Source: Ammoniphilus sp. YIM 78166
Lineage (GTDB): Bacteria > Bacillota > Bacilli > Aneurinibacillales > RAOX-1
Length of the DNA stretch: 64,000 nucleotides
Direction: 5' to 3'
Assembly: GCF_004522215.1 (NCBI RefSeq)
Contig: NZ_SDLR01000001.1
Location: 1 to 64,000 of the forward strand
The notes under the pieces are model-generated. The model saw only the letters and a list, made by a program, of their open reading frames with translations. It was not told the origin of the DNA and did no database searches. Below, one piece after another: positions 36,807-45,309 of this stretch. Made by a program: the position numbers and the translations under genes. How positions within the stretch are numbered: the stretch's first letter is position 1; every line of letters starts with the position of its first letter.

Positions 36807-37526
36807 TTATTTACGTCCTTCTACTATGGCTAACGTTCCGCCCATTAGGTTTTTGTATGTGGTTTCGTTGAGTCCTAATTGATGGAATCGGTTAGCTAAT
36901 TTTCCCGCATCAGGAAACTCTTTTGCCGATTCATAAAAGTATCGATATGCATTGGCCTTACCTGCACCGAATTGGCCCATTACAGGAACGATTTTTTCAA
37001 AGTAGAGCCAATAGGCTTGTTTAAACACCGGGGCTTCCGGTTTGGACATATCTAGCGAAACCAGCTTGCCTCCCGGTTTAAGAACACGTATCATTTCCTG
37101 AATTGCGGTGTCCAGATCAGGAACGTTACGGAGCCCCCAAGCCACCGTTACAGCATCAAATTGATTATCCTCAAAAGGCAGGCTCATCGCATTGCCTTGA
37201 ATGAGCTCAATGATATCATGGTGAGGATGGGAGATAATGTTTTGCTTGCCTACTTCAATCATATTCTCCGAAAAATCGAGTCCCGTTACTTTCCCATGTG
37301 GTGCAACTGCTGAAGCTAACTGCATGGACAGCTTCGCTGTACCGCAACAAACATCGAGGATATGATCACCCTTTTTAGCTTCCGAGCGCTTAACCACCAT
37401 GCTGCGCCATTTTTCATCCTGGCCGATGCTCATCATACGGTTTGTACGGTCATAGCCGCTTGAAATGTTGTTAAATAGCTCTCTAACATAGCTTTCTTTT
37501 TTATCTTTTGAAGGAAGATAGGACAT
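36807..37526 (-). CDS. menG: Demethylmenaquinone methyltransferase
   Basis: A 239-residue UbiE/MenG methyltransferase: NNISSGYDRTNRMMSIGQD at the N-terminus, SAM motif LDVCCGTAKLSMQLA (about 58) and VAWGLRNVPDLDTAIQE (about 128). It performs the last step of menaquinone synthesis. AAAGGGGG precedes the start. The menaquinone made would accept electrons from the lactate/glycolate oxidases elsewhere in the window. Confidence 0.95.
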   Translation of the reverse strand: MSYLPSKDKKESYVRELFNNISSGYDRTNRMMSIGQDEKWRSMVVKRSEAKKGDHILDVCCGTAKLSMQLASAVAPHGKVTGLDFSENMIEVGKQNIISHPHHDIIELIQGNAMSLPFEDNQFDAVTVAWGLRNVPDLDTAIQEMIRVLKPGGKLVSLDMSKPEAPVFKQAYWLYFEKIVPVMGQFGAGKANAYRYFYESAKEFPDAGKLANRFHQLGLNETTYKNLMGGTLAIVEGRK

Positions 37527-37624
37527 AATGAGCCCCCTTTCCGTGAATTCATATTGCTATTATAGCCATATCTCTAGAGAACGTCTATCTTTGCTCCATG
37601 GTGATTTAAGGATGTGAACAAACA

Positions 37625-37646
37625 AAAACCGGTTTGCACCGGTTTT
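37625..37646 (-). terminator. Terminator after the phosphatase gene
   Basis: AAAACCGG (37625-37632) pairs with CCGGTTTT (37639-37646), with a T-run on the minus strand. Confidence 0.85.
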
Positions 37647-37650
37647 GAAG

Positions 37651-38082
37651 CTATTTATATAAGTTTTGTAAGGTTTTCTTTAGGCTGGGGTGAAGCGCTG
37701 TTTGCTTCCGGCTCATCTCCACAAATTCTAGTGCTTCTTTCATCTTCTTGCAAATCCCTAATTCAATGAGCACACCTATCGCTATGGTTGCTGTTCTACA
37801 AACACCTGAGGCACAATGGATCCCTATTCTATGGTCCTGGTGATACAAATCTGTGACAAGCTGTATGGCTTCCTTCACCAACTCTTCTTGACCTGAGATA
37901 TGGTCTTTTAGGCCGATATGTTTCCACACGGTGGACTTACTACAAAAAGAAGGTCCAGAGGCCTCTTGCCGCAGATCTATGATGATGTCACATTTCGCAA
38001 TGTCAACCATGTCTTGTGCATCGGTCTCGCTTCCGATAAAAATCTTTTCCGGGATCAACGTGTTGAATTTGACACGGTCCAC
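37651..38082 (-). CDS. Dual-specificity/tyrosine phosphatase-like protein
   Basis: A 143-residue single-domain protein with the phosphatase loop HCASGVCRTA (the HCx5R motif; Cys about 94) and an upstream Asp-containing loop near residue 61 (GLKDH). This is the dual-specificity phosphatase fold. Start is GTG after AAAGGAG. The substrate is unknown. It stands alone with its own terminator. Confidence 0.82.
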   Translation of the reverse strand: MDRVKFNTLIPEKIFIGSETDAQDMVDIAKCDIIIDLRQEASGPSFCSKSTVWKHIGLKDHISGQEELVKEAIQLVTDLYHQDHRIGIHCASGVCRTATIAIGVLIELGICKKMKEALEFVEMSRKQTALHPSLKKTLQNLYK

Positions 38083-38203
38083 AACTAATCTCTCCTTTAT
38101 GCATCCGTAAGTGAACTCAAAGATTATCTATCATTGTATAACAAAATGCAAAGGAAAAGGAGTGAACACTTTTAGACAATATTCGAGTCTATTGATAAAA
38201 AAA

Positions 38204-38232
38204 GAAGGCTTCTCCACATAGGAGAAACCTTC
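38204..38232 (-). terminator. Terminator of the orphan binding-protein gene
   Basis: GAAGGCTTCTCC (38204-38215) pairs with GGAGAAACCTTC (38221-38232), one mismatch, with a T-run on the minus strand. Confidence 0.85.
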
Positions 38233-38241
38233 CCAAATCAG

Positions 38242-39291
38242 TTACTCAATGACCTCATCAGCTTGATCTAGCAGCTGTTGAGGAAGGGTTACACCAAAAC
38301 GTTCTGCAGCCTTCTTGTTTACAAACAATTGAAGATTTTTCTGCGTTTCAATGGCCATATCTGCTGGTTTAGTTTCACCTTTCAATACGCGGACAGCCAT
38401 TTCTCCTGTTTGTCTTCCTAGTTCATAATAGTCGATTCCGTAGGTGAGAAGCGCACCGCTCTTAACGGATTCGGATTCTCCTGCAATGACTGGAACTTTA
38501 AGCTTCTCAGCTACCATTAACACAGCGTCAAGGGCAGAAACAACCGTATTATCGGTAGGAACGTAGATCGCATCAATACCGGACAGAGACTCAGCGGCTT
38601 GCTTTACTTCAGAGCTATTGGTTACTGCGCGCTCCACAATCTCAAAGCCTAGCTCTGGTGCGTGGGCTTTCACCTGCTCGATCTGAACAATAGAATTTGT
38701 CTCTCCTGAATTGTAAAGCACGCCAACCTTCTTGGCCTCGGGCTTCACTTCTTTAATTAAGCTTAGCTGCTCTTTAATCGGGTTCATATCTGATGTCCCT
38801 GTTACATTGGCACCTGGCTTATCCATCGACGCGGCAATCTTAGCCGCAACAGGATCCGTAACAGCTGTAATCAAAATAGGAATTTCTTTTGTCGCTTGCG
38901 CTGCAGCTTGTGCGGTTGGAGTTGCAATCGCTAATATTAGATCTACTTTATCCCCAGAGAATTTTTGGGCGATGGTAGTAGCTGTATTCATGTCACCTTG
39001 AGCGCTCTGGAAGTCGTAAGTTACTTGTTCGCCTTCCTTATAGCCATTTTCATTTAAGTAGTCCACAAACCCTTTTTTCGCTGCATCTAAGGCAGGATGT
39101 TCAACGATCTGGGTTATCCCTATTCTTAGCTTTTGTTCGCTGGCTGCAGGAGCACTTGTTGTATTCTCTGCAGGCTTATCGGGTGTTGCAGCTGGTTGGG
39201 TAGAGGACGATCCGCCACCACAAGCGGTAAGGGATAGAGCTAGAGAGGCTCCAAGCATTCCCATTGCCCATTTTTTCCATTGCTTTCTCAT
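38242..39291 (-). CDS. Orphan ABC substrate-binding lipoprotein (TrpX-like)
   Basis: A 349-residue lipoprotein (lipobox LTAC, Cys24) followed by a Ser/Thr/Pro linker and a two-lobed ABC_sub_bind domain. It is clearly a paralogue of the protein at 54302-55360: both share GITQI-EHPALDAA, DFQSAQGD, IAQKF, YNSGE-NS and EVKQAAESL. Here no permease or ATPase genes adjoin and a terminator follows the stop. It may use the transporter encoded at 55540-57289 or act as a sensor. Ligand unknown; the family includes tryptophan-type binders. Confidence 0.87.
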   Translation of the reverse strand: MRKQWKKWAMGMLGASLALSLTACGGGSSSTQPAATPDKPAENTTSAPAASEQKLRIGITQIVEHPALDAAKKGFVDYLNENGYKEGEQVTYDFQSAQGDMNTATTIAQKFSGDKVDLILAIATPTAQAAAQATKEIPILITAVTDPVAAKIAASMDKPGANVTGTSDMNPIKEQLSLIKEVKPEAKKVGVLYNSGETNSIVQIEQVKAHAPELGFEIVERAVTNSSEVKQAAESLSGIDAIYVPTDNTVVSALDAVLMVAEKLKVPVIAGESESVKSGALLTYGIDYYELGRQTGEMAVRVLKGETKPADMAIETQKNLQLFVNKKAAERFGVTLPQQLLDQADEVIE

Positions 39292-39522
39292 TAAAATTCC
39301 CCCTCTGATTTCTCTTTAGCCTTGAGGCTGTGTAAGTCGTCTGAAAAGATTAGTTAATCGATAAAGATTCTTTATCTCTTTTTTGCGGCAAAGCATAAAA
39401 ACAATAAAATATATATATTAAAATATCAAAAAAATAAGACGAGTTCAATCCTTAATTTTGATGGTAGTTTTTTCATGATATACTTGGTAGGGAGAATATT
39501 GAACGGTTTGGGGGTAGATGGG

Positions 39523-40170
39523 ATGAATTTGCCACTTAGGATGATGTTGGGAAAAATTCCGATGTTTCAACATTGTACGGAGGATGAGATCGAACAAATT
39601 GCAGCCTTACTGATCTTAAAGGAAGCAAGGAAGAAAGAAATTGTATTTAACGAGGGAGACCCCTGTGAGGTTATCTACTTTATTCATCAAGGACGGGTGA
39701 AGATCTATAAAACGTCCGAAGATGGACGGGAACAAATCGTAAATTTACTGGGAAAGGGGGATATGTTTCCGCACGTTGGCTGGTACGGGGGAAGTGCTTA
39801 TCCAGCAACAGCGGAGATATTAGAAGAAGGGGAGCTTTATTTCATGTATGTTCAACAGTTTACACATCTATTGGAACATCAGCCTAAGCTTACTTTGAAA
39901 CTTCTTCAAGAACTAGATACCAAGATCCGTGGGCTTCAATCTCGCTTGTCACATGTGTTAAGCAAAGATATGACGGAGAAAATCGTGAGTGTTTTGCAGT
40001 CATTGGCTAATGAGGAAGGCAAATTAGATATGGAACTTACCCATCAAGATATTGCCAATATGGTGGGGACTACAAGAGAGACGGCAAGCCGTATTCTTAA
40101 TCAGTTAAAGAAAGAGGGCAAAGTACAAATCGATCATAAATTTATTAAAGTTAAACTTAGAGAAGAGTAA
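39523..40170 (+). CDS. Crp/Fnr-family transcriptional regulator
   Basis: A 215-residue regulator: cyclic-nucleotide-binding-like domain (about 15-125; EGDPCEVIYFIHQGRVKIYK) and a Crp-type helix-turn-helix with TRETASRILNQLKKEG (about 185). It lacks the N-terminal four-cysteine cluster of Fnr, so oxygen sensing through an FeS centre is unlikely. ATG 39523 is preferred to the upstream frame start at 39475. Targets unknown. Confidence 0.88.
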   Translation: MNLPLRMMLGKIPMFQHCTEDEIEQIAALLILKEARKKEIVFNEGDPCEVIYFIHQGRVKIYKTSEDGREQIVNLLGKGDMFPHVGWYGGSAYPATAEILEEGELYFMYVQQFTHLLEHQPKLTLKLLQELDTKIRGLQSRLSHVLSKDMTEKIVSVLQSLANEEGKLDMELTHQDIANMVGTTRETASRILNQLKKEGKVQIDHKFIKVKLREE

Positions 40171-40258
40171 GAGTACATTTGTCAAACGCATTGGCAGGTG
40201 AAAATAACGTAATCGATAAAGTATCGGTTTGTTTGTAAGTAAATATCTATTTCCACCC

Positions 40259-40294
40259 ACTGCTTAGGTTGATTCCCACTAAGCAGTTTTTTTT
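40259..40294 (+). terminator. Terminator of crp-type gene
   Basis: ACTGCTTAG (40259-40267) pairs with CTAAGCAGT (40279-40287), followed by eight T. Confidence 0.9.
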
Positions 40295-40339
40295 CCGCAT
40301 AGGAAGTTAGGTTTACTTTTAAACCTAACTTCCTATCGG
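40295..40339. repeat. Long hairpin with 17+3 bp stem and CTTT loop
   Basis: ATAGGAAGTTAGGTTTA (40299-40315) is perfectly complementary to 40320-40336; CCG (40295-40297) and CGG (40337-40339) extend the stem past one unpaired C. It directly abuts the T-run of the terminator before it. Confidence 0.85.
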
Positions 40340-40451
40340 CATAAAAAACTTCCTCTAAAAGCGGTCTGGCTACTATGAATTTACTCCGATCAAGTTTTTT
40401 TTATGAATTAAAGTAGGACAAGGCAAATATATATGTCTTAGCGAGAGGGGG

Positions 40452-41138
40452 ATGCTTTTGGACTGGGAGTTTATTACAGGATTTATTCATATTATTATCA
40501 TCGATCTGGTCTTAAGTGGGGATAATGCAGTGGTAGTAGGAATGGCTAGCCGGAACCTGCCGCCTGCGCAAAGAAAAAAAGCCATCATGTGGGGCACGGT
40601 TGGAGCCGTAGCTTTAAGAGTGTTTTTCACCGGTTTGGCTACTTGGCTATTGGTGGTTCCCTATATTAAGCTCTTTGGGGGTCTAATGCTTGTATGGATA
40701 GCGGTCAAGCTGCTTATTCAGCAAGAAGAGTCCTCTTCCATACAGTCTGGAAAAAATACATGGGAAGCTGTAAAAATAATAATTATTGCTGATTTTATCA
40801 TGAGTCTGGATAACGTACTGGCTGTTGGAGGAGCAGCTAAGGGAAGCCTTGGACTCGTATTATTTGGTTTATTCCTAAGTGTACCCCTGCTCATGTGGGG
40901 GAGTACCCTTGTAGCGAAATGGATGAACGATTATCCTATTCTGATCTATTTTGGCTCTGGGGTTTTGGCGTATACGGCTGCGACAATGATTCTAGAGGAT
41001 CCGTTAGTTGTGAGTTTGCTGTCAAAAATCCACTGGTCTGGCTTGGAATCCATCATACCATTTATCATCACGGCCATTGTAATGGTAGTAGGGAAGTCCT
41101 GGAGAGAGTCGATCATCACCATTCATCATGTAAAATAA
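40452..41138 (+). CDS. TerC-family integral membrane protein (YjbE-like)
   Basis: A 228-residue protein with about seven membrane segments and the two TerC hallmark helices: IIIDLVLSGDNAVVVGMA (about 15) and IADFIMSLDNVLAVGGAAKG (about 115), whose acidic residues are thought to bind metal. Family members in Bacillus export manganese, often to secreted proteins. The start may be ATG 40452 or TTG 40458, since the GAGGGGG site lies very near the ATG. Confidence 0.87.
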   Translation: MLLDWEFITGFIHIIIIDLVLSGDNAVVVGMASRNLPPAQRKKAIMWGTVGAVALRVFFTGLATWLLVVPYIKLFGGLMLVWIAVKLLIQQEESSSIQSGKNTWEAVKIIIIADFIMSLDNVLAVGGAAKGSLGLVLFGLFLSVPLLMWGSTLVAKWMNDYPILIYFGSGVLAYTAATMILEDPLVVSLLSKIHWSGLESIIPFIITAIVMVVGKSWRESIITIHHVK

Positions 41139-41189
41139 AGGGAATGATGGGCATACTGTTATACATGTGAAAACATGTGAGGTGCCGCT

Positions 41190-42302
41190 ATGAAAATCCT
41201 GATCCTTTCGGAGTCCATTGCCGGATCTGGCCATACTAGAGCAGCAGAGAATGTAGCGAAAGGGATCCGACTTCATGCTCCTGAAGCAGAAATAAAAATT
41301 GATAGTTCACTATCCCATGTCAGCCCCACCCTAGAAAAGTGGTCAAGCCGTTTGTATATGGGCGCCATTCGTCATGCCGCTCCATTGTGGGGTTGGGCCT
41401 ATCAGCGAGATCGAGAGTGGAGCCGAATGGGAAAAAAGACGCTTAACAGCTTTGTTGCAAGGAAAATTGCCCCCTATATTGAAAAAGAGAGTCCAAATAT
41501 TATTATCAGTACTCATGCTTTTTGTTTGGGCGGCTTGGCCGAGTTAAAAGAACGATATGGTTTCAGGCTTGGAGCAGCCCTAACGGATTACTGGGTGAAT
41601 CCATTTTGGATTCATGAGAAGATCGATGCTTATTTTGTTGGAGCTGAATATGTGAAAGAGAAGATAATAAGAGACTTTTCCCTCGAGGCTCATAAAATTC
41701 ATGTAACGGGCATCCCCATTGATCCCTCTTTTTCTCAACCTGTTCGTAGAGAAGGGATAAGAGAAAAGTATTCCATTCCCAAAGACGCTTGTTTTGTCTT
41801 GATTTCGGGAGGGGGAATGGGAATTTTGCCTTATGAGGAGATTCTCGAGGGCCTGTCTCAAGTAGATAAGTCTCTCTTTGTTGCGGTATTAATGGGTACA
41901 AATCAGCAAGCCAAAAAGAAAGTAGAATCTCATTTGGCTCATGCTGCTTTTCCTCATCCCATTCTCTTATTAGACTATGTCAGTAACATCCATGAATGGA
42001 TGAAAAGCGCTGATTTGCTTATTGGAAAACCAGGGGGCTTAACGGTCTCGGAAGCACTGGCTTGCCATTTGCCCATCCTAATCTACAGGCCGATCCCTGG
42101 GCAGGAAGAACGAAACAGTCGGTTCCTACTTGAAGAACAGGTAGGGATGACGGCGGGGAATTCAGAGGAATTGAAGATCCAAGTTAATCAATTCATAGAG
42201 GTCCGTAAACAGGAATTAGCCATTCAAATAGAGAGAATGAAACGATTAGCTAAACCCGCTTCTGCGGAGGAAGTGGGAAAGATTATGCTTAACATCACTT
42301 AA
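41190..42302 (+). CDS. UgtP/MurG-type glycosyltransferase (diacylglycerol glucosyltransferase-like)
   Basis: A 370-residue GT-B enzyme of the MGDG-synthase family. N-terminal LSESIAGSGHTRAAENVAKG, a DUF-like N-lobe (to about 165), then a C-lobe with GGGMGILPYEEI and the donor-site motif GKPGGLTVSEALACHLPI (about 280). Homologues such as UgtP add glucose to diacylglycerol for glycolipids and lipoteichoic acid anchors. Sugar donor and acceptor are not proven by sequence. GAGGTG precedes the start. Confidence 0.85.
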   Translation: MKILILSESIAGSGHTRAAENVAKGIRLHAPEAEIKIDSSLSHVSPTLEKWSSRLYMGAIRHAAPLWGWAYQRDREWSRMGKKTLNSFVARKIAPYIEKESPNIIISTHAFCLGGLAELKERYGFRLGAALTDYWVNPFWIHEKIDAYFVGAEYVKEKIIRDFSLEAHKIHVTGIPIDPSFSQPVRREGIREKYSIPKDACFVLISGGGMGILPYEEILEGLSQVDKSLFVAVLMGTNQQAKKKVESHLAHAAFPHPILLLDYVSNIHEWMKSADLLIGKPGGLTVSEALACHLPILIYRPIPGQEERNSRFLLEEQVGMTAGNSEELKIQVNQFIEVRKQELAIQIERMKRLAKPASAEEVGKIMLNIT

Positions 42303-42389
42303 TTTCCATTAATTAACAATAAGGTTTGATGAATGAGTTTACCTTCTTTGTGAAACGATATGGTTACATCACAAGAGGAGGTGAATTAC

Positions 42390-42584
42390 ATGCCGAACAA
42401 CAACCAAAAACTAGTTTCTGGTGCTTCTCAAGCTCTAGATCAAATGAAGTATGAAATTGCTCAAGAGTTTGGAGTTCAACTTGGACCTGAGCAAACGGCT
42501 CGTGCTAACGGTTCTGTTGGAGGAGAAATCACCAAGCGTTTAGTTCAATTTGCTGAACAGCAACTAAGCGGAATGCGTCAATAA
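42390..42584 (+). CDS. Alpha/beta-type small acid-soluble spore protein
   Basis: A 64-residue SASP with both family signatures: [14 protein letters not shown] (including the GPR protease site after Glu) and [21 protein letters not shown]. These proteins coat and protect DNA in the dormant spore. ATG 42390 follows AGGAGG; the frame extends to 42360 without support. A forespore (sigma-G) promoter is expected, but no clear match was found. Confidence 0.97.
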   Translation: MPNNNQKLVSGASQALDQMKYEIAQEFGVQLGPEQTARANGSVGGEITKRLVQFAEQQLSGMRQ

Positions 42585-42620
42585 TGGCAAAACGCTCCTC
42601 ATGGATCAGGAGCACATAGG

Positions 42621-42649
42621 CAGGGCAACCCTCGGGTTGCCCTGTTTTT
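42621..42649 (+). terminator. Terminator of the SASP gene
   Basis: CAGGGCAACCC (42621-42631) pairs with GGGTTGCCCTG (42634-42644), followed by T5. Confidence 0.92.
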
Positions 42650-42780
42650 CATTTGCCTTTAACCGCCCTCATCGCCTCCTCCGGCCCAAGAAGACTAATC
42701 ATCTCCATTAGTTCTTTATTGTTTAAAGCAGTCTTTTTTCCCTTCTCAATTAGCTCTTGCAATCTCTTTTGGTCTTCCAC
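42649..42780 (-). CDS. Small protein of 43 residues, unknown
   Basis: A GTG-started frame with an excellent GGAGGTG site seven bases upstream. The product is helical and charged (MEDQKRLQELIEKGKK at the N-terminus, LMEMISLLGPEEAMRAVKG at the C-terminus). Its stop lies against the SASP terminator. I do not recognise the family; the strong ribosome site argues that it is real. Confidence 0.6.
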   Translation of the reverse strand: MEDQKRLQELIEKGKKTALNNKELMEMISLLGPEEAMRAVKGK

Positions 42781-42886
42781 TGATCAACACCTCCATTTGG
42801 TCATTATCTCCAACGAACGAGTAAACATTTACAAGGATAAGAAAAAGAAATGTTTGTAAGATTATCAAATTTTGGGTAAAATAAAG

Positions 42887-42915
42887 TTGAAACCGATTAC
42901 ATCTATACATAAAAT
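42887..42915 (+). promoter_or_regulatory. Promoter of the acyl-CoA ligase gene with overlapping cre
   Basis: TTGAAA (42887-42892), a 17-base spacer and TAAAAT (42910-42915). TTGAAACCGATTACA (42887-42901) fits the cre consensus WTGNAANCGNWNNCW at every defined position and covers the -35 box, as expected for direct CcpA repression. Confidence 0.75.
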
Positions 42916-42917
42916 TG

Positions 42918-42935
42918 ACCGACTGTTCGCTCGGT
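42918..42935. promoter_or_regulatory. Palindromic operator candidate, ACCGA-N8-TCGGT
   Basis: An 18-base inverted repeat just after the -10 box of the acyl-CoA ligase promoter, of the form used by TetR-family regulators of acyl-CoA metabolism. No regulator gene is adjacent. Confidence 0.55.
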
Positions 42936-42958
42936 AATGAGGGGAGAGGGGAAGTACG

Positions 42959-44563
42959 ATGATGAACGAATGGGACTTAAACCTGCTTGCACCAGAATAT
43001 TACAACATGGCTTCAGACATCGATCGTCATGCCAATAATCCATTGAAGAAGGCTTTATTATGGGAAGATGAAGCGGGACAAACTCAAGAAATCACGTATT
43101 TAAAATTGCGCAGGGAATCTAATCGATTGGCTAATGCCTTAACAAGCCTAGGACTAGAAAAAGGAGACAAAGTCATCATTACCCTTCCACGGATTCCTGA
43201 GGCCTACTATGCCTATTTAGGAGCACTTAAGATGGGCCTTGTCATTTCTCCTGGCTCCGAAATGCTCATGCCTAAGGATCTTCTTTATCGCTTGGAGCAT
43301 TCGAAGGCAAAGGCCGTTATTTGTTCCCATGATTTAATCGATCGATTTAATCAAGTCAAAGGCGATGCCCGAGCACTTAAACACTTGATATCCGTAGGGG
43401 ATGCTGTCGAGGGCTGGATAGAGTATGATACTTTAACCTCTTCTTTCGCAGATGAGTTTGAGATTGTACAAACCCGTTCGGATGATCTAGCTTTCCTAAA
43501 TTATACATCGGGTACAACCGGAAACCCTAAAGGGGTGATTCACCATCATAGCTGGGCATTTGCGCATCAAGCGGTAGCCGCCAAGCTTTGGTTGGATGTT
43601 AAGGAAAACGATGTCATATGGGCAACAGCTTCACCAGGCTGGGCCAAATGGAACTGGAGTCCTTTTATTTCTACTTTAGGATCCGGAGCCACAGGCTTTG
43701 TTTACCATGGTCGATTCGATGCAAAGAAATATTTGCAACTGCTAGAGCGTTATCAGGTCAATGTGCTTTGCTGCACCCCAACAGAGTATCGTTTAATGGC
43801 CAAAGTAGATGGATTAGGGGATTATAAGCTACCGCATTTACGCAGTACCGTTAGTGCGGGCGAGCCTTTGAATAGGCAAGTGATCGACACCTTTAAGCAT
43901 TATTTTGGTGTGGTTGTTCGCGATGGGTATGGTCAAACCGAAAATTCCTTGCTTGTAGGCACTATCATGGGAATGGAGCTTAAGGTCGGTTCGATGGGGA
44001 AGCCTACTCCAGGCAATCAAGTGGCTATTATTGATGAAGATGGTTGTCCTGTTGAAACTGGACAGGTTGGAGATATCGCTGTTCATCGGAGTGCACCCGC
44101 ACTGTTTAAAGGCTACTTAAATGATCCTGAGCGTACAGCAGCGGCTTATAGAGGCGAGTGGTACCTTACGGGTGACCGGGCGAAGAGGGATGAAGACGGC
44201 AATTTTTGGTTCGAGGGACGTTCAGATGACATCATTATCAGTTCAGGATATACAATTGGACCGTTTGAGGTCGAGGATGCCTTGATTAAACACGACGCTG
44301 TCAAGGAGTGTGCCGTGGTAGCTAGTCCAGATGAGGTTCGCGGGTCCATCGTAAAGGCCTTTGTCATACTAAAAGATACAACCGAAGAAACAGAAGAAAT
44401 GGTGGTTCGACTCCAAGATCATGTGAAACAAACGACAGCTCCTTATAAATACCCTAGAGAAATTGAGTTTGTAAGAGAGTTGCCGAAGACCTCTTCAGGT
44501 AAGATACGTCGAGTAGAACTTCGCCAACTTGAGGAACAGCGTAAACAAACGGGTGACCAATAG
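42959..44563 (+). CDS. Acyl-CoA ligase (AMP-forming, ACSM/medium-chain type)
   Basis: A 534-residue adenylating enzyme: P-loop YTSGTTGNPKGVIHHH (about 180), GYGQTENS (about 325), YLTGDRAKRDEDGNFWF (about 402) and catalytic Lys in KTSSGKIRR (about 515). The full length resembles the medium-chain/branched acyl-CoA synthetase group rather than acetyl-CoA synthetase. It activates a short or medium carboxylic acid to its CoA ester. Its promoter carries a cre match and a second operator-like palindrome, so it is likely repressed by glucose and induced by its substrate. Start ATG-ATG follows GAGGGGAAG. Confidence 0.87.
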   Translation: MMNEWDLNLLAPEYYNMASDIDRHANNPLKKALLWEDEAGQTQEITYLKLRRESNRLANALTSLGLEKGDKVIITLPRIPEAYYAYLGALKMGLVISPGSEMLMPKDLLYRLEHSKAKAVICSHDLIDRFNQVKGDARALKHLISVGDAVEGWIEYDTLTSSFADEFEIVQTRSDDLAFLNYTSGTTGNPKGVIHHHSWAFAHQAVAAKLWLDVKENDVIWATASPGWAKWNWSPFISTLGSGATGFVYHGRFDAKKYLQLLERYQVNVLCCTPTEYRLMAKVDGLGDYKLPHLRSTVSAGEPLNRQVIDTFKHYFGVVVRDGYGQTENSLLVGTIMGMELKVGSMGKPTPGNQVAIIDEDGCPVETGQVGDIAVHRSAPALFKGYLNDPERTAAAYRGEWYLTGDRAKRDEDGNFWFEGRSDDIIISSGYTIGPFEVEDALIKHDAVKECAVVASPDEVRGSIVKAFVILKDTTEETEEMVVRLQDHVKQTTAPYKYPREIEFVRELPKTSSGKIRRVELRQLEEQRKQTGDQ

Positions 44564-44637
44564 GGTCACCCGTTTGGCCGTTTTAGAGTAATTATAAGAC
44601 CATCCGTCCATACTAGGTTAGAGGTGGAAAAAACGGA

Positions 44638-45309
44638 ATGAAATGGTTCTTTTTGATTTGGACAACCATGTGGATTAGTTTCTTACTGACAAACGTTAAA
44701 ATTATCATCCAGTACAAAAAAAGGAAGGTCGATGACCATATCCATCTGGAATTGCAATTTTTATTTGGTCTAATTTCATTAAAGTTTGACATCCCGATGA
44801 TAAATCTAAATTCTTTTATGGAAGGTGTACCTGTGAAGACTCAAGCTTCTTCGGACGTCCCTGTAGGTAGAGAGCCTGCTCCGGCTATGGGAGGATTTTT
44901 CCTGAGAAGGCAATTGATCAAGAGGTTACTTGAGTTCCTTAACCGATTAAAACTAAGAGCCCATGATCTTCAGGAGGTGACAAGAGAAACGCTTAGCCGT
45001 GTACGGTGTGAGAGGTTAGAATGGTATACTCGGGTAGGTCTGGGGGATGCCGCCACCACGGGAATGGCTACAGGCCTGTTTTGGGGGATAAAGACCGCCA
45101 TCATTGGAGTGATGTCTCATTATCTTTCCATGCGTACCACACCAAGAATGAATATTGTGCCTGCTTTCCATGCACTTGAGATTGATACCCAGTTTACTTG
45201 CATACTACGCTACCGTATAGGAAACACTATTATCGCAGTCGTGCGAATCCTATTCAAACTAATTAAAGGGCGTGAAGGAATATGGCAGAACACCCTATTC
45301 AGGGCTTAA
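44638..45309 (+). CDS. ytfI: DUF2953 protein (YtfI-like)
   Basis: A 223-residue protein: N-terminal membrane anchor (WFFLIWTTMWISFLL), then a DUF2953 domain with the LGDAATTGMATGLFWG segment (about 140-155) and a C-terminal beta-rich part. It overlaps ytfJ by 28 bases, the order found in spore formers. Function unknown; linkage to GerW suggests a role in spores. Confidence 0.85.
   Translation: MKWFFLIWTTMWISFLLTNVKIIIQYKKRKVDDHIHLELQFLFGLISLKFDIPMINLNSFMEGVPVKTQASSDVPVGREPAPAMGGFFLRRQLIKRLLEFLNRLKLRAHDLQEVTRETLSRVRCERLEWYTRVGLGDAATTGMATGLFWGIKTAIIGVMSHYLSMRTTPRMNIVPAFHALEIDTQFTCILRYRIGNTIIAVVRILFKLIKGREGIWQNTLFRA

Larger units (their letters stand above)
40171..40451 (+). other. Intergenic region between crp and terC
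   Basis: Holds the crp terminator (40259-40294), a 20-base-pair stem hairpin (40295-40339) and an AT-rich stretch before terC. No manganese-type yybP-ykoY leader, common before TerC genes, was recognised. Confidence 0.6.

Noticed and set aside
40171-40451. Manganese (yybP-ykoY) riboswitch before terC
   Set aside because: The conserved words of that class were not found; the gap holds a terminator and an unrelated hairpin.
42320-42389. Sigma-G promoter of the SASP gene
   Set aside because: TGAATGA at 42330 is suggestive, but no -10 of the CATAnTA form occurs at the right spacing, so no promoter is called.
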